NCBI GenBank assembly: GCA_944358875.1
Contig: CALVRZ010000015.1
Coordinates: 1-37,684, forward strand
Source of the DNA: an uncultured Bacilli bacterium
GTDB lineage: Bacteria > Bacillota_I > Bacilli_A > RF39 > UBA660
Direction: 5' to 3'
Length of the DNA stretch: 37,684 bases
The translations under genes and the position numbers were made by a program. Below the pieces are notes generated by a model. It made no database searches and was not told where the DNA came from. It worked only from the letters and a program-made list of their open reading frames with translations. The number at the start of each line of letters is the position of its first letter. The first letter of the stretch is position 1. Positions 7,513 through 16,085 of this stretch are shown here, piece after piece.

Positions 7513-8783
7513 TGAATAAAATTAATTTAAAACAACAACTATTCCTAATTTATATATTAGTCATTGGGATATTAATAATATCCTTAGGAATCATACTTCC
7601 TACAAACTTACTTCCTATCTATGAGGATAACCTATACAATTATTTAAAACAACCTCTTAATTTTGTTGTTGATACCGATGAATTTAGTGAAAATAAAATT
7701 AATACAGAAGTTGCCTATATCTATATTGATAAAACAGATGGCAGTGTTAAAGCTACTAGTAATATTTTCTCTATCATTGATGTTAATAATGTTAATGATG
7801 TTTTAAACAAAATGACTGATGACTATGGAAAGTTTAAATACCACTTAAAAACTTATTATTATAACACCTCAAAAAGTGATACTGAAACCAAAATAGCCAT
7901 CACTAATGATGAATACATTGAAACAATGCGTACTGACATTTTAAAAATAATTATAACCATTGTTGGTCTTGCATTAATCTTCATAGCAATTATTATTGTA
8001 ACATGGTCAACCAATCTAGTAAGCAGAATCAATAAATTAAAAGAAAAAATTGATAATATTAATAATGATAACTATGATCATAAAATCAAGCATTATTACG
8101 ATGATGAATTATTAACACTAGATACGGCTTTAGAAAATATGCGTATTTACTTAAAAGAGCAAGAAGAATACAAAAATCAAATGTATCAAAATATATCTCA
8201 TGATTTTAAAACTCCTATTACGGTCATGAAATCATATATTGAAGCAGCTGAAGATGGTATTGAAACCAAAGAAAAAACTCTTGAAATTGTTAAGGAACAA
8301 TTAAATAAATTAGAAATAAAAGTTCACTCCTTATTATATTTAAATAAACTAAATTATATCCAGGATCAAAAAGATTTCTTGAAAGTACAATATGATGTTA
8401 GCAAGACGATATATGCAGCAGTTGAAAAATTTCAAGTATCACGTCCTGATGTTGAATTCATTGTAGATATCGATAAAAAAAATACTATTTTCCGTGGTAG
8501 CTCTGATATGTGGGAAGCTATTATTGATAATATCCTTAATAACTTTACCAGATACGCTGTTAAACAAATAAAAATAACTGTCAAAAACAACAAAATAATT
8601 TTATATAACGATGGACCAAATATTGATGAAAATGTTTTAAATAATATCTTCACTCCTTATGAAAAAGGTGTCAAAGGAGTCTTTGGTTTAGGCTTATCCA
8701 TTGTTAAAAAAACGTTACATTTCTTAAACTATGACATTTCTATTGAAAATGTTAAAAATGGTGTTAAATTTATTATTAAATAA
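7512..8783 (+). CDS. Sensor histidine kinase, partner of the preceding regulator
   Basis: Membrane helices at about 9-31 and 145-168 enclose an extracellular sensor of about 110 residues. HAMP-like residues 170-220 are followed by the dimerisation domain with phosphoacceptor His230 (NISHDFKTPITV). The ATP-binding domain carries the N box (IIDNILNNFTRYA), a short G1-like NDGPNIDE and the G2 GVFGLGLSIVKKTL. The length of 423 is normal. Signal unknown. Confidence 0.94.
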   Translation: MNKINLKQQLFLIYILVIGILIISLGIILPTNLLPIYEDNLYNYLKQPLNFVVDTDEFSENKINTEVAYIYIDKTDGSVKATSNIFSIIDVNNVNDVLNKMTDDYGKFKYHLKTYYYNTSKSDTETKIAITNDEYIETMRTDILKIIITIVGLALIFIAIIIVTWSTNLVSRINKLKEKIDNINNDNYDHKIKHYYDDELLTLDTALENMRIYLKEQEEYKNQMYQNISHDFKTPITVMKSYIEAAEDGIETKEKTLEIVKEQLNKLEIKVHSLLYLNKLNYIQDQKDFLKVQYDVSKTIYAAVEKFQVSRPDVEFIVDIDKKNTIFRGSSDMWEAIIDNILNNFTRYAVKQIKITVKNNKIILYNDGPNIDENVLNNIFTPYEKGVKGVFGLGLSIVKKTLHFLNYDISIENVKNGVKFIIK

Positions 8784-8816
8784 AGGAAATAGCATTACTC
8801 CCTATTTCCTTTTCTT
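8784..8816 (+). terminator. Terminator of the two-component operon
   Basis: Arms AGGAAATAG (8784-8792) and CTATTTCCT (8802-8810) are followed by TTTCTTATT. Confidence 0.85.
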
Positions 8817-8824
8817 ATTAAATA

Positions 8825-8833
8825 TGTTATAAT
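8825..8833 (+). promoter_or_regulatory. Promoter -10 of tRNA-Leu
   Basis: Extended -10 TGTTATAAT, 12 bases before the mature tRNA. The -35 overlaps the preceding terminator and is weak. Confidence 0.6.
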
Positions 8834-8844
8834 TAAAAAGAAGT

Positions 8845-8931
8845 GCAAGGATGGCGGAATTGGTAGACGCGCTACTTTGAGGGGGTAGTAATCATATGAT
8901 TGTGGGAGTTCAAGTCTCCTTCTTTGCACCA
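8845..8931 (+). tRNA. tRNA-Leu (GAG)
   Basis: Acceptor GCAAGGA pairs with TTCTTTGC's last seven bases. The anticodon stem CTACT/GGTAG encloses GAG. A long variable arm and encoded CCA are present. Confidence 0.94.
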
Positions 8932-9010
8932 TTATGTTTATTAGTTCAAAATTATGAACTTTAATATATATTTCAACTTTATAAAGTTGATTTTTTCTAC
9001 AAACAAATAT

Positions 9011-9039
9011 TTGACTAAACCATATCTTTTTGCTATAAT
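9011..9039 (+). promoter_or_regulatory. Promoter of ssrA
   Basis: TTGACT at 9011-9016, a 17-bp spacer and TATAAT at 9034-9039 with an upstream TG. This is one of the strongest promoters in the window. Confidence 0.88.
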
Positions 9040-9052
9040 TATATATGTAAAC

Positions 9053-9405
9053 GGGGTCGTCTTGGCTTCGACGGGAATAACAGGGATTTAAATAGCAAGT
9101 CGCTTTATCTACGTCACAGATTAAAATAAAAATAACTGGAAACAGTAGAAACACAGCTGTTGCTTACGCCTAGTTTAAGGTGCAACAGGTTCCTCTATTC
9201 TTTTGCTTACGAAGAATAACAGGGACTCATAACTAGTAAGCTATATTATGTAGATGACTATAATACATAATGAATACTATAGTCTAGTAATTATTAATAT
9301 TTGTTAGTTAATAAAATAATTATGAAACCATTTAACTAACTAAACTTGTAGAAGTTTAAATTACTTTATTTTCGGACAGGGGTTCGATTCCCCTCGACTC
9401 CACCA
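9053..9405 (+). ncRNA. ssrA: tmRNA
   Basis: One-piece tmRNA of about 353 nt that rescues stalled ribosomes and tags the product for proteolysis. The acceptor GGGGTCG pairs with CGACTCC, with discriminator A and CCA. The 5' TTCGACGGG and the 3' T arm GGTTCGATTCC are typical. The likely resume codon is GGA at 9138, giving tag GNSRNTAVAYA before TAG at 9171-9173. The frame is the only one open here, but the exact resume codon is inferred from the preceding TAACT. Confidence 0.95.
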
Positions 9406-9418
9406 TTATGTATTTTAT

Positions 9419-9445
9419 CCTTATTATATATAAGGTTTTTATTTT
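9419..9445 (+). terminator. Terminator of ssrA
   Basis: CCTTA (9419-9423) and TAAGG (9431-9435), extended by AT pairs, are followed by TTTTTATTTTAT. The rest of the gap to 9552 holds nothing I can identify. Confidence 0.8.
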
Positions 9446-9551
9446 ATCTACACCAAAGGCCAAATAATTTACAAACAAAAATTTCCAATAAAAAATCACC
9501 TCATAATGCAAAATAAAAGAACGACTTTATCTCTATTCTATAAAAGCCATT

Positions 9552-10061
9552 CTAAATCACACCCTTATATCTTAAAACAGAAGCAATAAAATCAATATAT
9601 AGAATACCTAAGAAAATTAAAGTTGCCTTTTTAGGTATTTTTTTTATAAACCGATCCATAAAAGGTTTAACAATATAAATAAATATAACGGACCCAATCC
9701 CCCACACTAAAGAAAGTTCTAAACAAGCATACTTACCCAAGCTAAATTGCTTATTCGAATAATCCCACATTTCTATACCTAGAAAATGTTCTAAGAATAG
9801 TCCTCCTAACATTTCAATTAACGAAAGTAAAATAGCAAAAATAAAGAAACTAATAATAATCTTAACAATTTTATTACAAGATATCTTCTGAATAATAAAA
9901 CGATTGATTATTAAAATACAAAGTACACCAAAACCATATACCGGTGTAAAAGGTCCAAATAAAAAACCACTATAACTATCAATACTAAGAATCTTATACC
10001 AGGTAGACTCTAGTAAAAAACCTAATACTGAATAAACTAAAAAAGAATTAATATAATACAT
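9552..10061 (-). CDS. CmpB-like multi-spanning membrane protein (DUF1113)
   Basis: About five membrane helices are visible. The family marks are the N-terminal FLVYSVLGFLLEST, the GFLFGPFTPVYGFG loop and the WDYSN motif, all typical of the DUF1113 group named putative ABC transporter type IV CmpB, whose function is not established. I start at Met 10061 (GGTGA five bases upstream). The longer ATG at 10121 lies inside the terminator hairpin of the upstream gene and is unlikely to be used. Confidence 0.75.
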   Translation of the reverse strand: MYYINSFLVYSVLGFLLESTWYKILSIDSYSGFLFGPFTPVYGFGVLCILIINRFIIQKISCNKIVKIIISFFIFAILLSLIEMLGGLFLEHFLGIEMWDYSNKQFSLGKYACLELSLVWGIGSVIFIYIVKPFMDRFIKKIPKKATLIFLGILYIDFIASVLRYKGVI

Positions 10062-10103
10062 ACATTTCACCAATAATAATATGCTCATTATCCAAAAAGA
10101 TAT

Positions 10104-10135
10104 ACAAAAAAGATAGTTCATTAATTTGAACTATC
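10104..10135 (-). terminator. Terminator of the 433-aa anchored-protein gene
   Basis: A perfect 9-bp stem (10112-10120 with 10127-10135, GATAGTTCA/TGAACTATC) is followed on the minus strand by TTTTTT. The arm includes the gene's TAG stop. Confidence 0.85.
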
Positions 10136-11432
10136 TCCATTCACTATTACCTGTTGCTTTATAACCATCTAACGATGTCGCTGTTGACCATTTCGTTTGA
10201 TTATTATCAACATAAGTATATGTCTCATTTTTCGTTTTAGTACCAACCAAACTATATCCACTCTTTACTTCATTAGTTGAAGTCTCATAACAATTACTAC
10301 GATTAGTATATTCAACTTGAAAATGTATTGGTACAAAGTATATATTACGTTTTAAATAACTATCATAGAAAGGTGTTACACCAGAAGTATTTCTAATACT
10401 CATATTAACTCTAACATAGTAATAATAACCACTCTTATAAGGTGAAGATAAACTAAAACTAAAGTTACTTCCACCATTATCCGTTGCTTTTAATGAACTA
10501 TTTTGAAATCTAGAAACACTTCCACCTAATGAAGAAGTATTAGCATTGGCATTATCATTTAACATTTTTAAATCATCTTCATTACGATTATAAGCATTAG
10601 AGAAATCACTATAAGTTCTAAGACCATTTTTCTTTGAAATAGATACATTAGAAATATTACTTGGAAGATTCATAAGTCTTAAGGTATAATCCATACTCTT
10701 ACTAGAAGTATCGCTTACATAAGGAATAGAATAATAATCCTTATATTCTATCTTACAATAAGTATTATAACTAACCTTTCTCGTTCCCGTAACTAACTTA
10801 GCATACTCATAATAAATCTTTTTACCTTTGTTATTAGTATTATTAGAATTATTATTGCTACTGCTACTATTATTACTACTATTAGTATTAGTAGAACTAT
10901 TGTCATTCTTATCATCAGTTGCCGCTACTTTATCATTACTATTATCAGCAGCAGCACTATCATCATCATCATTATCATCAGTTGTATCAATATCACCAAT
11001 AACATTATCACAGTCTTCACAATCTTTTGTACCTAATGTCGTATAAATATAATCTTCTTTATCACCACATTTTAAATTTACCTTGATCGTATAATAATCA
11101 TCAGTTTTTTCTGCCTCAGCATAACTATCCTCTGTATCACAACTCTCTCCATCACTAGTAAACGCCGAAACAAGGCCCATATCGATCATTTGACGTAATG
11201 TTAATTTAACTTTATCACCATCATTTTCTGGTAAATTCTTACCATCAAAATACTCTAAAGCAACATTTTTCATTGTTTGTAAGTTATCACTAAAAGTTGC
11301 ATTAATTTCATCTTCATTTTTAAAAGTAATTCTTGAAATCAACCAAACAGCAAGTAAAATAAAGACAACGAAAATAACAACTTTAATAAATAAACTTACC
11401 CAATTAAAGTTATATTCCTTTTCCTCATACAT
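10131..11432 (-). CDS. Membrane-anchored, pilin-like exported protein with Asp/Asn/Ser linker
   Basis: The start at 11432 (MYEEKEYN) follows RBS AAGGGGGAG; the upstream TTG start is unlikely. Residues 11-34 form one membrane helix. The segment after it (TFSDNLQTMKNVALEYF, then a two-cysteine strand pair with YTIKVNLKCGDKED) resembles the globular head of type IV pilin-like proteins, but no prepilin cleavage site is obvious. A low-complexity Asp/Asn/Ser/Thr linker follows at about 145-200. The C-terminal 230 residues are unique and tyrosine-rich. It is likely a cell-surface protein; no assembly genes lie nearby. Confidence 0.7.
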   Translation of the reverse strand: MYEEKEYNFNWVSLFIKVVIFVVFILLAVWLISRITFKNEDEINATFSDNLQTMKNVALEYFDGKNLPENDGDKVKLTLRQMIDMGLVSAFTSDGESCDTEDSYAEAEKTDDYYTIKVNLKCGDKEDYIYTTLGTKDCEDCDNVIGDIDTTDDNDDDDSAAADNSNDKVAATDDKNDNSSTNTNSSNNSSSSNNNSNNTNNKGKKIYYEYAKLVTGTRKVSYNTYCKIEYKDYYSIPYVSDTSSKSMDYTLRLMNLPSNISNVSISKKNGLRTYSDFSNAYNRNEDDLKMLNDNANANTSSLGGSVSRFQNSSLKATDNGGSNFSFSLSSPYKSGYYYYVRVNMSIRNTSGVTPFYDSYLKRNIYFVPIHFQVEYTNRSNCYETSTNEVKSGYSLVGTKTKNETYTYVDNNQTKWSTATSLDGYKATGNSEWR

Positions 11433-11489
11433 TTTAATCTCCCCCTTCAAATATACTTAAAATGCCCCTTTTCTTTAAAGTTGCCATAT

Positions 11490-11518
11490 ATTCTAGCACA
11501 TTAACATTATTTTGTCAA
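11490..11518 (-). promoter_or_regulatory. Promoter of the 433-aa anchored-protein gene
   Basis: On the minus strand TTGACA (11518-11513), a 17-bp spacer and TAGAAT (11495-11490), about 58 bases before the start codon. Confidence 0.85.
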
Positions 11519-11644
11519 CTTTTTATAGAACATTTGTTAAACATTCTGAATTATCATAGTTACTATTTTATCAAAAAATAATATCTCCAATACTTTCCCA
11601 CTTAACTAGTTATATTTCACCCAAAAATAATCAACTATCTAAAA

Positions 11645-11664
11645 AAGTATTCTTTCAAATACCC
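11645..11664 (-). terminator. Weak terminator after the Smr-domain gene
   Basis: A short stem (GTATT/AATAC plus G-U pairs) is followed by TTTTTT on the minus strand, next to the stop at 11664. Confidence 0.5.
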
Positions 11665-11933
11665 TAATTCTTCTTAAGCCACACAATTGTACATCCTGTA
11701 TTAAAATTATCCAATTGATATTTCTCTACATACCTATTTTTCAACAGAGCCTCATGGACACTATTCTTAACAATACCTGTTCCAATACCATGAATAATAA
11801 CGATCTTATCATTATTAAGTAAAACATTATCCATCACAAAATCATTTGTCATAACTCTAGCTATATCTCGATCATATCCATGTAAATCAATCGTTGGCAA
11901 ATTATCCAAAAAAATATTACCTACTTTTCTCAT
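11664..11933 (-). CDS. Stand-alone Smr-domain protein
   Basis: The 89 residues are essentially one Smr domain, the nuclease-like domain found at the C-terminus of MutS2. The DLHGYDRD motif lies near residue 16 and VIIHGIGTGIV near residue 46, with the terminal strand GCTIVWLKK. Smr domains cut or bind branched DNA or RNA on stalled ribosomes. There is no MutS2 ATPase or KOW domain here, so the partner is unknown. It overlaps the end of the PfkB gene by 17 bases and is co-translated with it. Confidence 0.88.
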   Translation of the reverse strand: MRKVGNIFLDNLPTIDLHGYDRDIARVMTNDFVMDNVLLNNDKIVIIHGIGTGIVKNSVHEALLKNRYVEKYQLDNFNTGCTIVWLKKN

Positions 11934-12819
11934 ATATCATCATTACCTCTTTTAATTCAGGTATCCCCTTTCTACCACCATATGCTCTAACCGATAATCC
12001 CGAAGCAATCGTAGCAAGTCTAATAACATCCTCATAATCATATCCCATAATTAAACCATATAAAAAGGCTCCATGAAAAACATCTCCTGCCCCAGTTGTA
12101 TCCTTAACATCATGAATATTTAAAGCAGGCATTATCTTAACAATCCCCTTATCCTTATATAAACAACCATCATCTTCTAAAGTAATAACTATATTATTTT
12201 TAAAAATCTTCTCTAAAAATTCATAAAAACTAAGTAAACTATTCCTATCACTACTATCAAGTTTCATATCACTAACCTTTTCCGCAAACTCTAAAGAACA
12301 TACCAAATAATCAACTCGCTTAGCCATCTCAATATTTAGACTATCAGTCCTACTAGCATCCATCACGCAAATAGCCTTTCCCTTATTTTTTAATACTTCT
12401 GTTGCATAATCAATTTCTCGACCATCAACCAAAATATAATCAAAATCATCTAACATTTTCCCCTTTTCAATCTTAAGTAAAGGATTCCTATAAGAAACAA
12501 TTGTCCTACTATTATTTTCTAGAGAAGTAATAATTAAACTAGTTGTACTTTTATATCTATCACTAATAAATACATTACTAACATCAACATTTACCTTCCT
12601 AAAATCATCTAAAATACAACTACCAAAATAATCATTACCAACAGAACCAGCAAAAGAAGTATCAATTCCCCATTTACCAAGTAAATAAGCCGCATTAGAG
12701 GAAGGCCCACCGGGACACATTACCATCTCATTCGTATTATACTTAATATTTTCAACAGGATATTTATCTAAAATCATCGTAATATCATATGTGGCATTAC
12801 CAATGCATAAAACTTTCAT
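11917..12819 (-). CDS. PfkB-family carbohydrate kinase
   Basis: A 300-residue ribokinase-type kinase that phosphorylates a sugar or nucleoside using ATP. The N-terminal GG motif PGGPSSNAAYLLGKWG at 36-51 and the C-terminal DTTGAGDVFHGAF at 240-252 with catalytic Asp246 are intact. The lid strand begins at about 20. The substrate cannot be decided from sequence; lone kinases of this type often act on ribose, fructose 1-phosphate or nucleosides. A promoter TTGGTT-18-TATACT lies just upstream. Confidence 0.9.
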   Translation of the reverse strand: MKVLCIGNATYDITMILDKYPVENIKYNTNEMVMCPGGPSSNAAYLLGKWGIDTSFAGSVGNDYFGSCILDDFRKVNVDVSNVFISDRYKSTTSLIITSLENNSRTIVSYRNPLLKIEKGKMLDDFDYILVDGREIDYATEVLKNKGKAICVMDASRTDSLNIEMAKRVDYLVCSLEFAEKVSDMKLDSSDRNSLLSFYEFLEKIFKNNIVITLEDDGCLYKDKGIVKIMPALNIHDVKDTTGAGDVFHGAFLYGLIMGYDYEDVIRLATIASGLSVRAYGGRKGIPELKEVMMIYEKSR

Positions 12820-12922
12820 CTCTCATCACCTTCGTACTATAAGTATAACACAACTCCTCTAAAATAACCAAGTAATTTATTTATTTTTTATGTTAACCGC
12901 ATAGCGTCCCTCAGAATAAAAA

Positions 12923-12947
12923 AACAACTTATAATTAATAAGCTGTT
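12923..12947 (-). terminator. Terminator of surface gene A
   Basis: A ten-pair stem with one G-U pair (12923-12932 with 12938-12947) is followed on the minus strand by TTTTTTTA. Confidence 0.85.
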
Positions 12948-12953
12948 TCATAT

Positions 12954-14537
12954 CTATTGCACAACAAATGGATCTTGCATTGTACCTGTTCCTGTTAAAA
13001 TTACCGAAGATTTTAAAGATATAACTGGTCTAACTCCAGCATTTAAATCAACAAAATAATAACCAACTACATTAGCACTTGCTACTGAATAACCAATAGA
13101 GGCAGTTCCATCAAAAGATCTAGGACTCATTGTATGATAATCTTTACCAGTACTTAAATAATTATTTTCATTTCCGAACATACCACCAGCAACAACTTCA
13201 TCAACAGTAACTAATCCAATCGGATATTCTAAAGCACCATTACCATAGATTGTATCATTTACCGTAAAGGCATCATTTTTCTGACTACATACCATCTTTA
13301 TTTCTTCAACATTTTTCCATGTCCATTCCGAAGTAAAAAGTCTATTTGTAGGCATATACACAGTTGCACTCGTTCCATAACCTAATATACCATAATTTTG
13401 ATAGTCAGATATTACTTGTCTATCATTACAATAGATTGCATCTGCCACTTTATCGCTATAACCCTTATCCACGATATTTGTTTTATACCAGTTATCTAAT
13501 ACCTCTTTTATCGTACTATCATTAATATTGGCATGTGTCTCACTATAACTACTTGCACCAACTTTACCATACATATATCCGACATATGCATTATCGCCAG
13601 TTTTTTCATTATATGCACTTGTTCCGATTTGTCTATCATCACTACTTTCACCATTGGCATGCGCTACTGTTCCATCATAGATTAATCTTATACTTCCATC
13701 ACCATTTATTCTTACTATTCTCCAGTAATATCCTGCAAATTTGACATAATTATTTTGGGCGGCTCCTCTAAAATAATACGTTGTTCCATAATTATCTTGC
13801 GTCTCCCACACTGATTCATCAATTGTCACAAAATCATTTAAATAATTTTTTTCACCCATTGACATTTTTTTTATTAAATTTCCTAGTTCAACACCATTAG
13901 TAACAACAGGATTACCAATTTCTTTATTTGTATAGCAATAACAAATTTCTCTAAGCTGACCATCTACAATTTTTTCTATACATTTACTAGTACATTCAAT
14001 GGTTGCTGTACAACTATCATTCCCGGCTTCTTCATTTGTTTGAAAACTAGTTATAGGTATTTCTCCTTCATTATAAATGATATCATCTGGTCCTTGACTA
14101 TCTGTTGCATACCCTGTTCTTACTCCTATTTCTACCGTTATCTCACTATCTGATGTATTCTTTATTACCATTGGGACTGTTTTAGAAGCCCCACTATCTA
14201 GTTGACCTTTAGCAAGGACTGTTAAATCATCTGATACTTGCGCTATTATAGCACCACTTGGTAAGGTTGTAGGACTTATCATCTTATAATATAATCCATA
14301 TGATATCTTACCATCCATACTATTTTTAACTATGGCATTAAATCTTAATTTTGATCCTGCACTTACTTTTAATTCTTGCGTTCCATTTATATCAAATGTA
14401 TAATTCATATACGTATCCATATTGACCATATTTGTTTCGACACTTGATGTAAACATCGCATATGTTCCATATATTGTTGCCCCTGCTAAAGTTATAATCA
14501 ATAATAACAATAGATAATATTTCTTAATAAATTTCAT
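12954..14537 (-). CDS. Surface protein A: camelysin/TasA-like N-terminal half, lectin-like C-terminal half
   Basis: The start MKFIKKYY at 14537 fits RBS AAAGGG. Residues 4-25 form a signal or anchor helix ending ATIYGTYAMFTSS, which resembles SipW-type signals of TasA/camelysin proteins. Residues about 30-165 are beta-sandwich-like, followed by a cysteine-rich hinge (SCTATIECTSKC, ICYCYT). From about 230 the type-2 C-terminal half is shared with gene D: YYFRGAAQNNYVKFAGYYWR, YWKTNIVDKG-like segments and a final YHTMSP...GVRPVISLKSSV block resembling DUF6273/FGE-type C-lectin folds. Here the final block uses AT-rich codons like the rest of the gene. Function unknown; adhesion or ligand binding is inferred. 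Confidence 0.7.
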   Translation of the reverse strand: MKFIKKYYLLLLLIITLAGATIYGTYAMFTSSVETNMVNMDTYMNYTFDINGTQELKVSAGSKLRFNAIVKNSMDGKISYGLYYKMISPTTLPSGAIIAQVSDDLTVLAKGQLDSGASKTVPMVIKNTSDSEITVEIGVRTGYATDSQGPDDIIYNEGEIPITSFQTNEEAGNDSCTATIECTSKCIEKIVDGQLREICYCYTNKEIGNPVVTNGVELGNLIKKMSMGEKNYLNDFVTIDESVWETQDNYGTTYYFRGAAQNNYVKFAGYYWRIVRINGDGSIRLIYDGTVAHANGESSDDRQIGTSAYNEKTGDNAYVGYMYGKVGASSYSETHANINDSTIKEVLDNWYKTNIVDKGYSDKVADAIYCNDRQVISDYQNYGILGYGTSATVYMPTNRLFTSEWTWKNVEEIKMVCSQKNDAFTVNDTIYGNGALEYPIGLVTVDEVVAGGMFGNENNYLSTGKDYHTMSPRSFDGTASIGYSVASANVVGYYFVDLNAGVRPVISLKSSVILTGTGTMQDPFVVQ

Positions 14538-14558
14538 ATTTAACACCCTTTCTTACAC

Positions 14559-14617
14559 AAAAAAACTACAAAGAAAATAACTTAGAATATTATTTCTAAA
14601 TCTTTCTTTGTAGTTTT
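14559..14617 (-). promoter_or_regulatory. Attenuator-like terminator hairpin before surface gene A
   Basis: A perfect 15-bp lower stem (14603-14617 with 14562-14576) and an upper TTAGAA/TTCTAA stem are followed on the minus strand by a T run that ends about 20 bases before the gene A start. There is no room for a second promoter, so gene A expression must read through this structure. Confidence 0.82.
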
Positions 14618-14639
14618 ATTAACCATATTCTTCTTATAA

Positions 14640-14705
14640 TTATCTAGGAAGTAATTTATACCCCCCCCCCATGACGAACATAGGTTTGTTAATGATTTTA
14701 ACCAT
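14640..14705 (-). CDS. 21-aa leader peptide with G10 tract (locus 1)
   Basis: The peptide is MVKIINKPMFVM-GGG-YKLLPR, with RBS AGGAGG eight bases before the ATG. The glycine codons come from an uninterrupted run of ten G (14661-14670). The block ATTAACAAACCTATGTTCGT is identical to the second leader at 33409-33474. The 0-frame stop is about 25 bases before the hairpin. Loss of one G opens the frame through the hairpin's 5' arm, with the next stop TAA in the apical region. This is likely a regulatory leader rather than a functional protein. Confidence 0.75.
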   Translation of the reverse strand: MVKIINKPMFVMGGGYKLLPR

Positions 14706-14737
14706 ATTTATTACCTCCTAGGTTATTATCTATTAAC

Positions 14738-14767
14738 ATTATACCATAAAGATCCCCGATATTACAA
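14738..14767 (-). promoter_or_regulatory. Promoter of leader 1 and surface gene A
   Basis: On the minus strand TTGTAA (14767-14762), an 18-bp spacer and TATAAT (14743-14738), giving a short 5' leader before the RBS. Confidence 0.75.
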
Positions 14768-14779
14768 TACTATTTTAAA

Positions 14780-16000
14780 TTATTTTATTGGAAGTTCAAT
14801 CACCACTGTCGTTCCTTTACCCACTTTTGATTTATAGTTCATAACGCCACCATGAGCTTCAATAATCTCATTAGATAAACAAACGCCAATTCCACTTCCC
14901 TTTTCTTTTGTTGTATAAAACATATCTTTAACCTTACTTAATTCTTCTTCACTCATTCCAATCCCATTATCTTCAATTCTAATTACAAACCTATTCTTAA
15001 TTCTTTTTCCTTCCAAAACAATCTCCCCTTTATTCTTAATTGCCTCTTTACTATTTTTTACCAAATTAATAATAACTTGCTTAAGTCGATTATAATCTCC
15101 CATAACATAAATTTCATCTTCATTTTCTATATATTTAAGTTTAATATTATGATCCTTAATCAAAATATTCAAACTATCATAAACATCATCAAGTAATAAA
15201 TTAACATCAATAATTTCCTTTTCAATCTTAATCTTACTAAATTCCATAAAATCTGTCATAATATTTAAACTACGATCAATCTCTTGTCTAACAATAGGAA
15301 TATATTTAACTACCTTTTTACTATCATTCAAATCAAGCATATCCAAATAACCCTTGCAAACCGCAATTGGATTCTTAATTTCATGAGTTAACTTAAATAA
15401 AGAATCCATAATAACTTTCTCTTTCTCTAATTTCTTAATTGTAACATGTAAAGATGTAATCTTATCTGCTGTCTTAATCAAATATAAAGCTAAAAAAGTA
15501 ACAAGATAGAAAATAATAACTACAATAAACAAATCCACAAGTAAGTTAATATCATAGCCCCTTTTAAAGAAATATTCAAAAGAAATAAAGAAACCTTGAA
15601 TAATAGCAATTACAGCTAAGAAACTATCACTACTAATTCTTTTCTTTAAAGCAATCAAATAACAAATAAAATATCCCAAATATTTAAATATCATAATACT
15701 AACATTATAATCAAAGACAAAATAACAATACAATATGGCAAAAATTGATAAAATAATACCAAATAATCCCTCTTTTTTTAAATAAGCTACAATAATAGGA
15801 ATATTACAAAATAATAATACCTTATCATTTTCATAAACATTACCATATTTAAAACATAAGTATAAAGAACTAATAAGTAACATAATAAAAATAATCCTAT
15901 TATATTTCTTATTCTTAACTTCAACATAACAACTATAAACAAAATAACAAAGAATTGGAAACATTATCAAAATAATATTAAGTAAAATATCTTCAAACAT
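14780..16000 (-). CDS. Orphan membrane histidine kinase, KinB-like
   Basis: The N-terminal 185 residues hold about six membrane helices with almost no extracellular sensor. Then come a short linker, the dimerisation domain with phosphoacceptor His206 (LTHEIKNPIAVCKGYLDML), and an ATPase domain with N box VIINLVKNSKEAI, G1 IEDNGIGMSEEE and a compact G2 KGSGIGVCLSNEIIEAHGG. The architecture and the His-box sequence resemble sporulation kinase KinB and its relatives. No response regulator gene is adjacent. Three Spo0A-box-like sequences lie just upstream. Confidence 0.88.
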   Translation of the reverse strand: MFEDILLNIILIMFPILCYFVYSCYVEVKNKKYNRIIFIMLLISSLYLCFKYGNVYENDKVLLFCNIPIIVAYLKKEGLFGIILSIFAILYCYFVFDYNVSIMIFKYLGYFICYLIALKKRISSDSFLAVIAIIQGFFISFEYFFKRGYDINLLVDLFIVVIIFYLVTFLALYLIKTADKITSLHVTIKKLEKEKVIMDSLFKLTHEIKNPIAVCKGYLDMLDLNDSKKVVKYIPIVRQEIDRSLNIMTDFMEFSKIKIEKEIIDVNLLLDDVYDSLNILIKDHNIKLKYIENEDEIYVMGDYNRLKQVIINLVKNSKEAIKNKGEIVLEGKRIKNRFVIRIEDNGIGMSEEELSKVKDMFYTTKEKGSGIGVCLSNEIIEAHGGVMNYKSKVGKGTTVVIELPIK

Positions 16001-16049
16001 ATTATCACATTCCTTTTTCTTTAATATACACTAAAGTAATGTCATAATT

Positions 16050-16084
16050 TGTCGAAAAATGTCGAAAAAGAAAAATTTGTCGAA
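16050..16084. promoter_or_regulatory. Three Spo0A-box-like TGTCGAA sequences
   Basis: TGTCGAA occurs at 16050-16056, 16060-16066 and 16078-16084, all in one orientation. The first two are exactly ten bases apart, as tandem 0A boxes are. A minus-strand -10-like TATATT follows about 20 bases nearer the kinase gene, with no good -35 at 17 bp, as at Spo0A-activated promoters. The third box overlaps the terminator of the upstream gene. Confidence 0.6.
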
Positions 16085-16085
16085 A

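Noticed and set aside
8795-9154. 119-residue minus-strand ORF
   Set aside because: It runs across tRNA-Leu, the ssrA promoter and the 5' part of tmRNA on the opposite strand. There is no RBS and no protein-like pattern.
10828-11046. Leucine/serine-rich plus-strand ORF (and 30585-30785)
   Set aside because: These are antisense shadows of the low-complexity Asn/Ser/Asp/Thr linkers of minus-strand genes.
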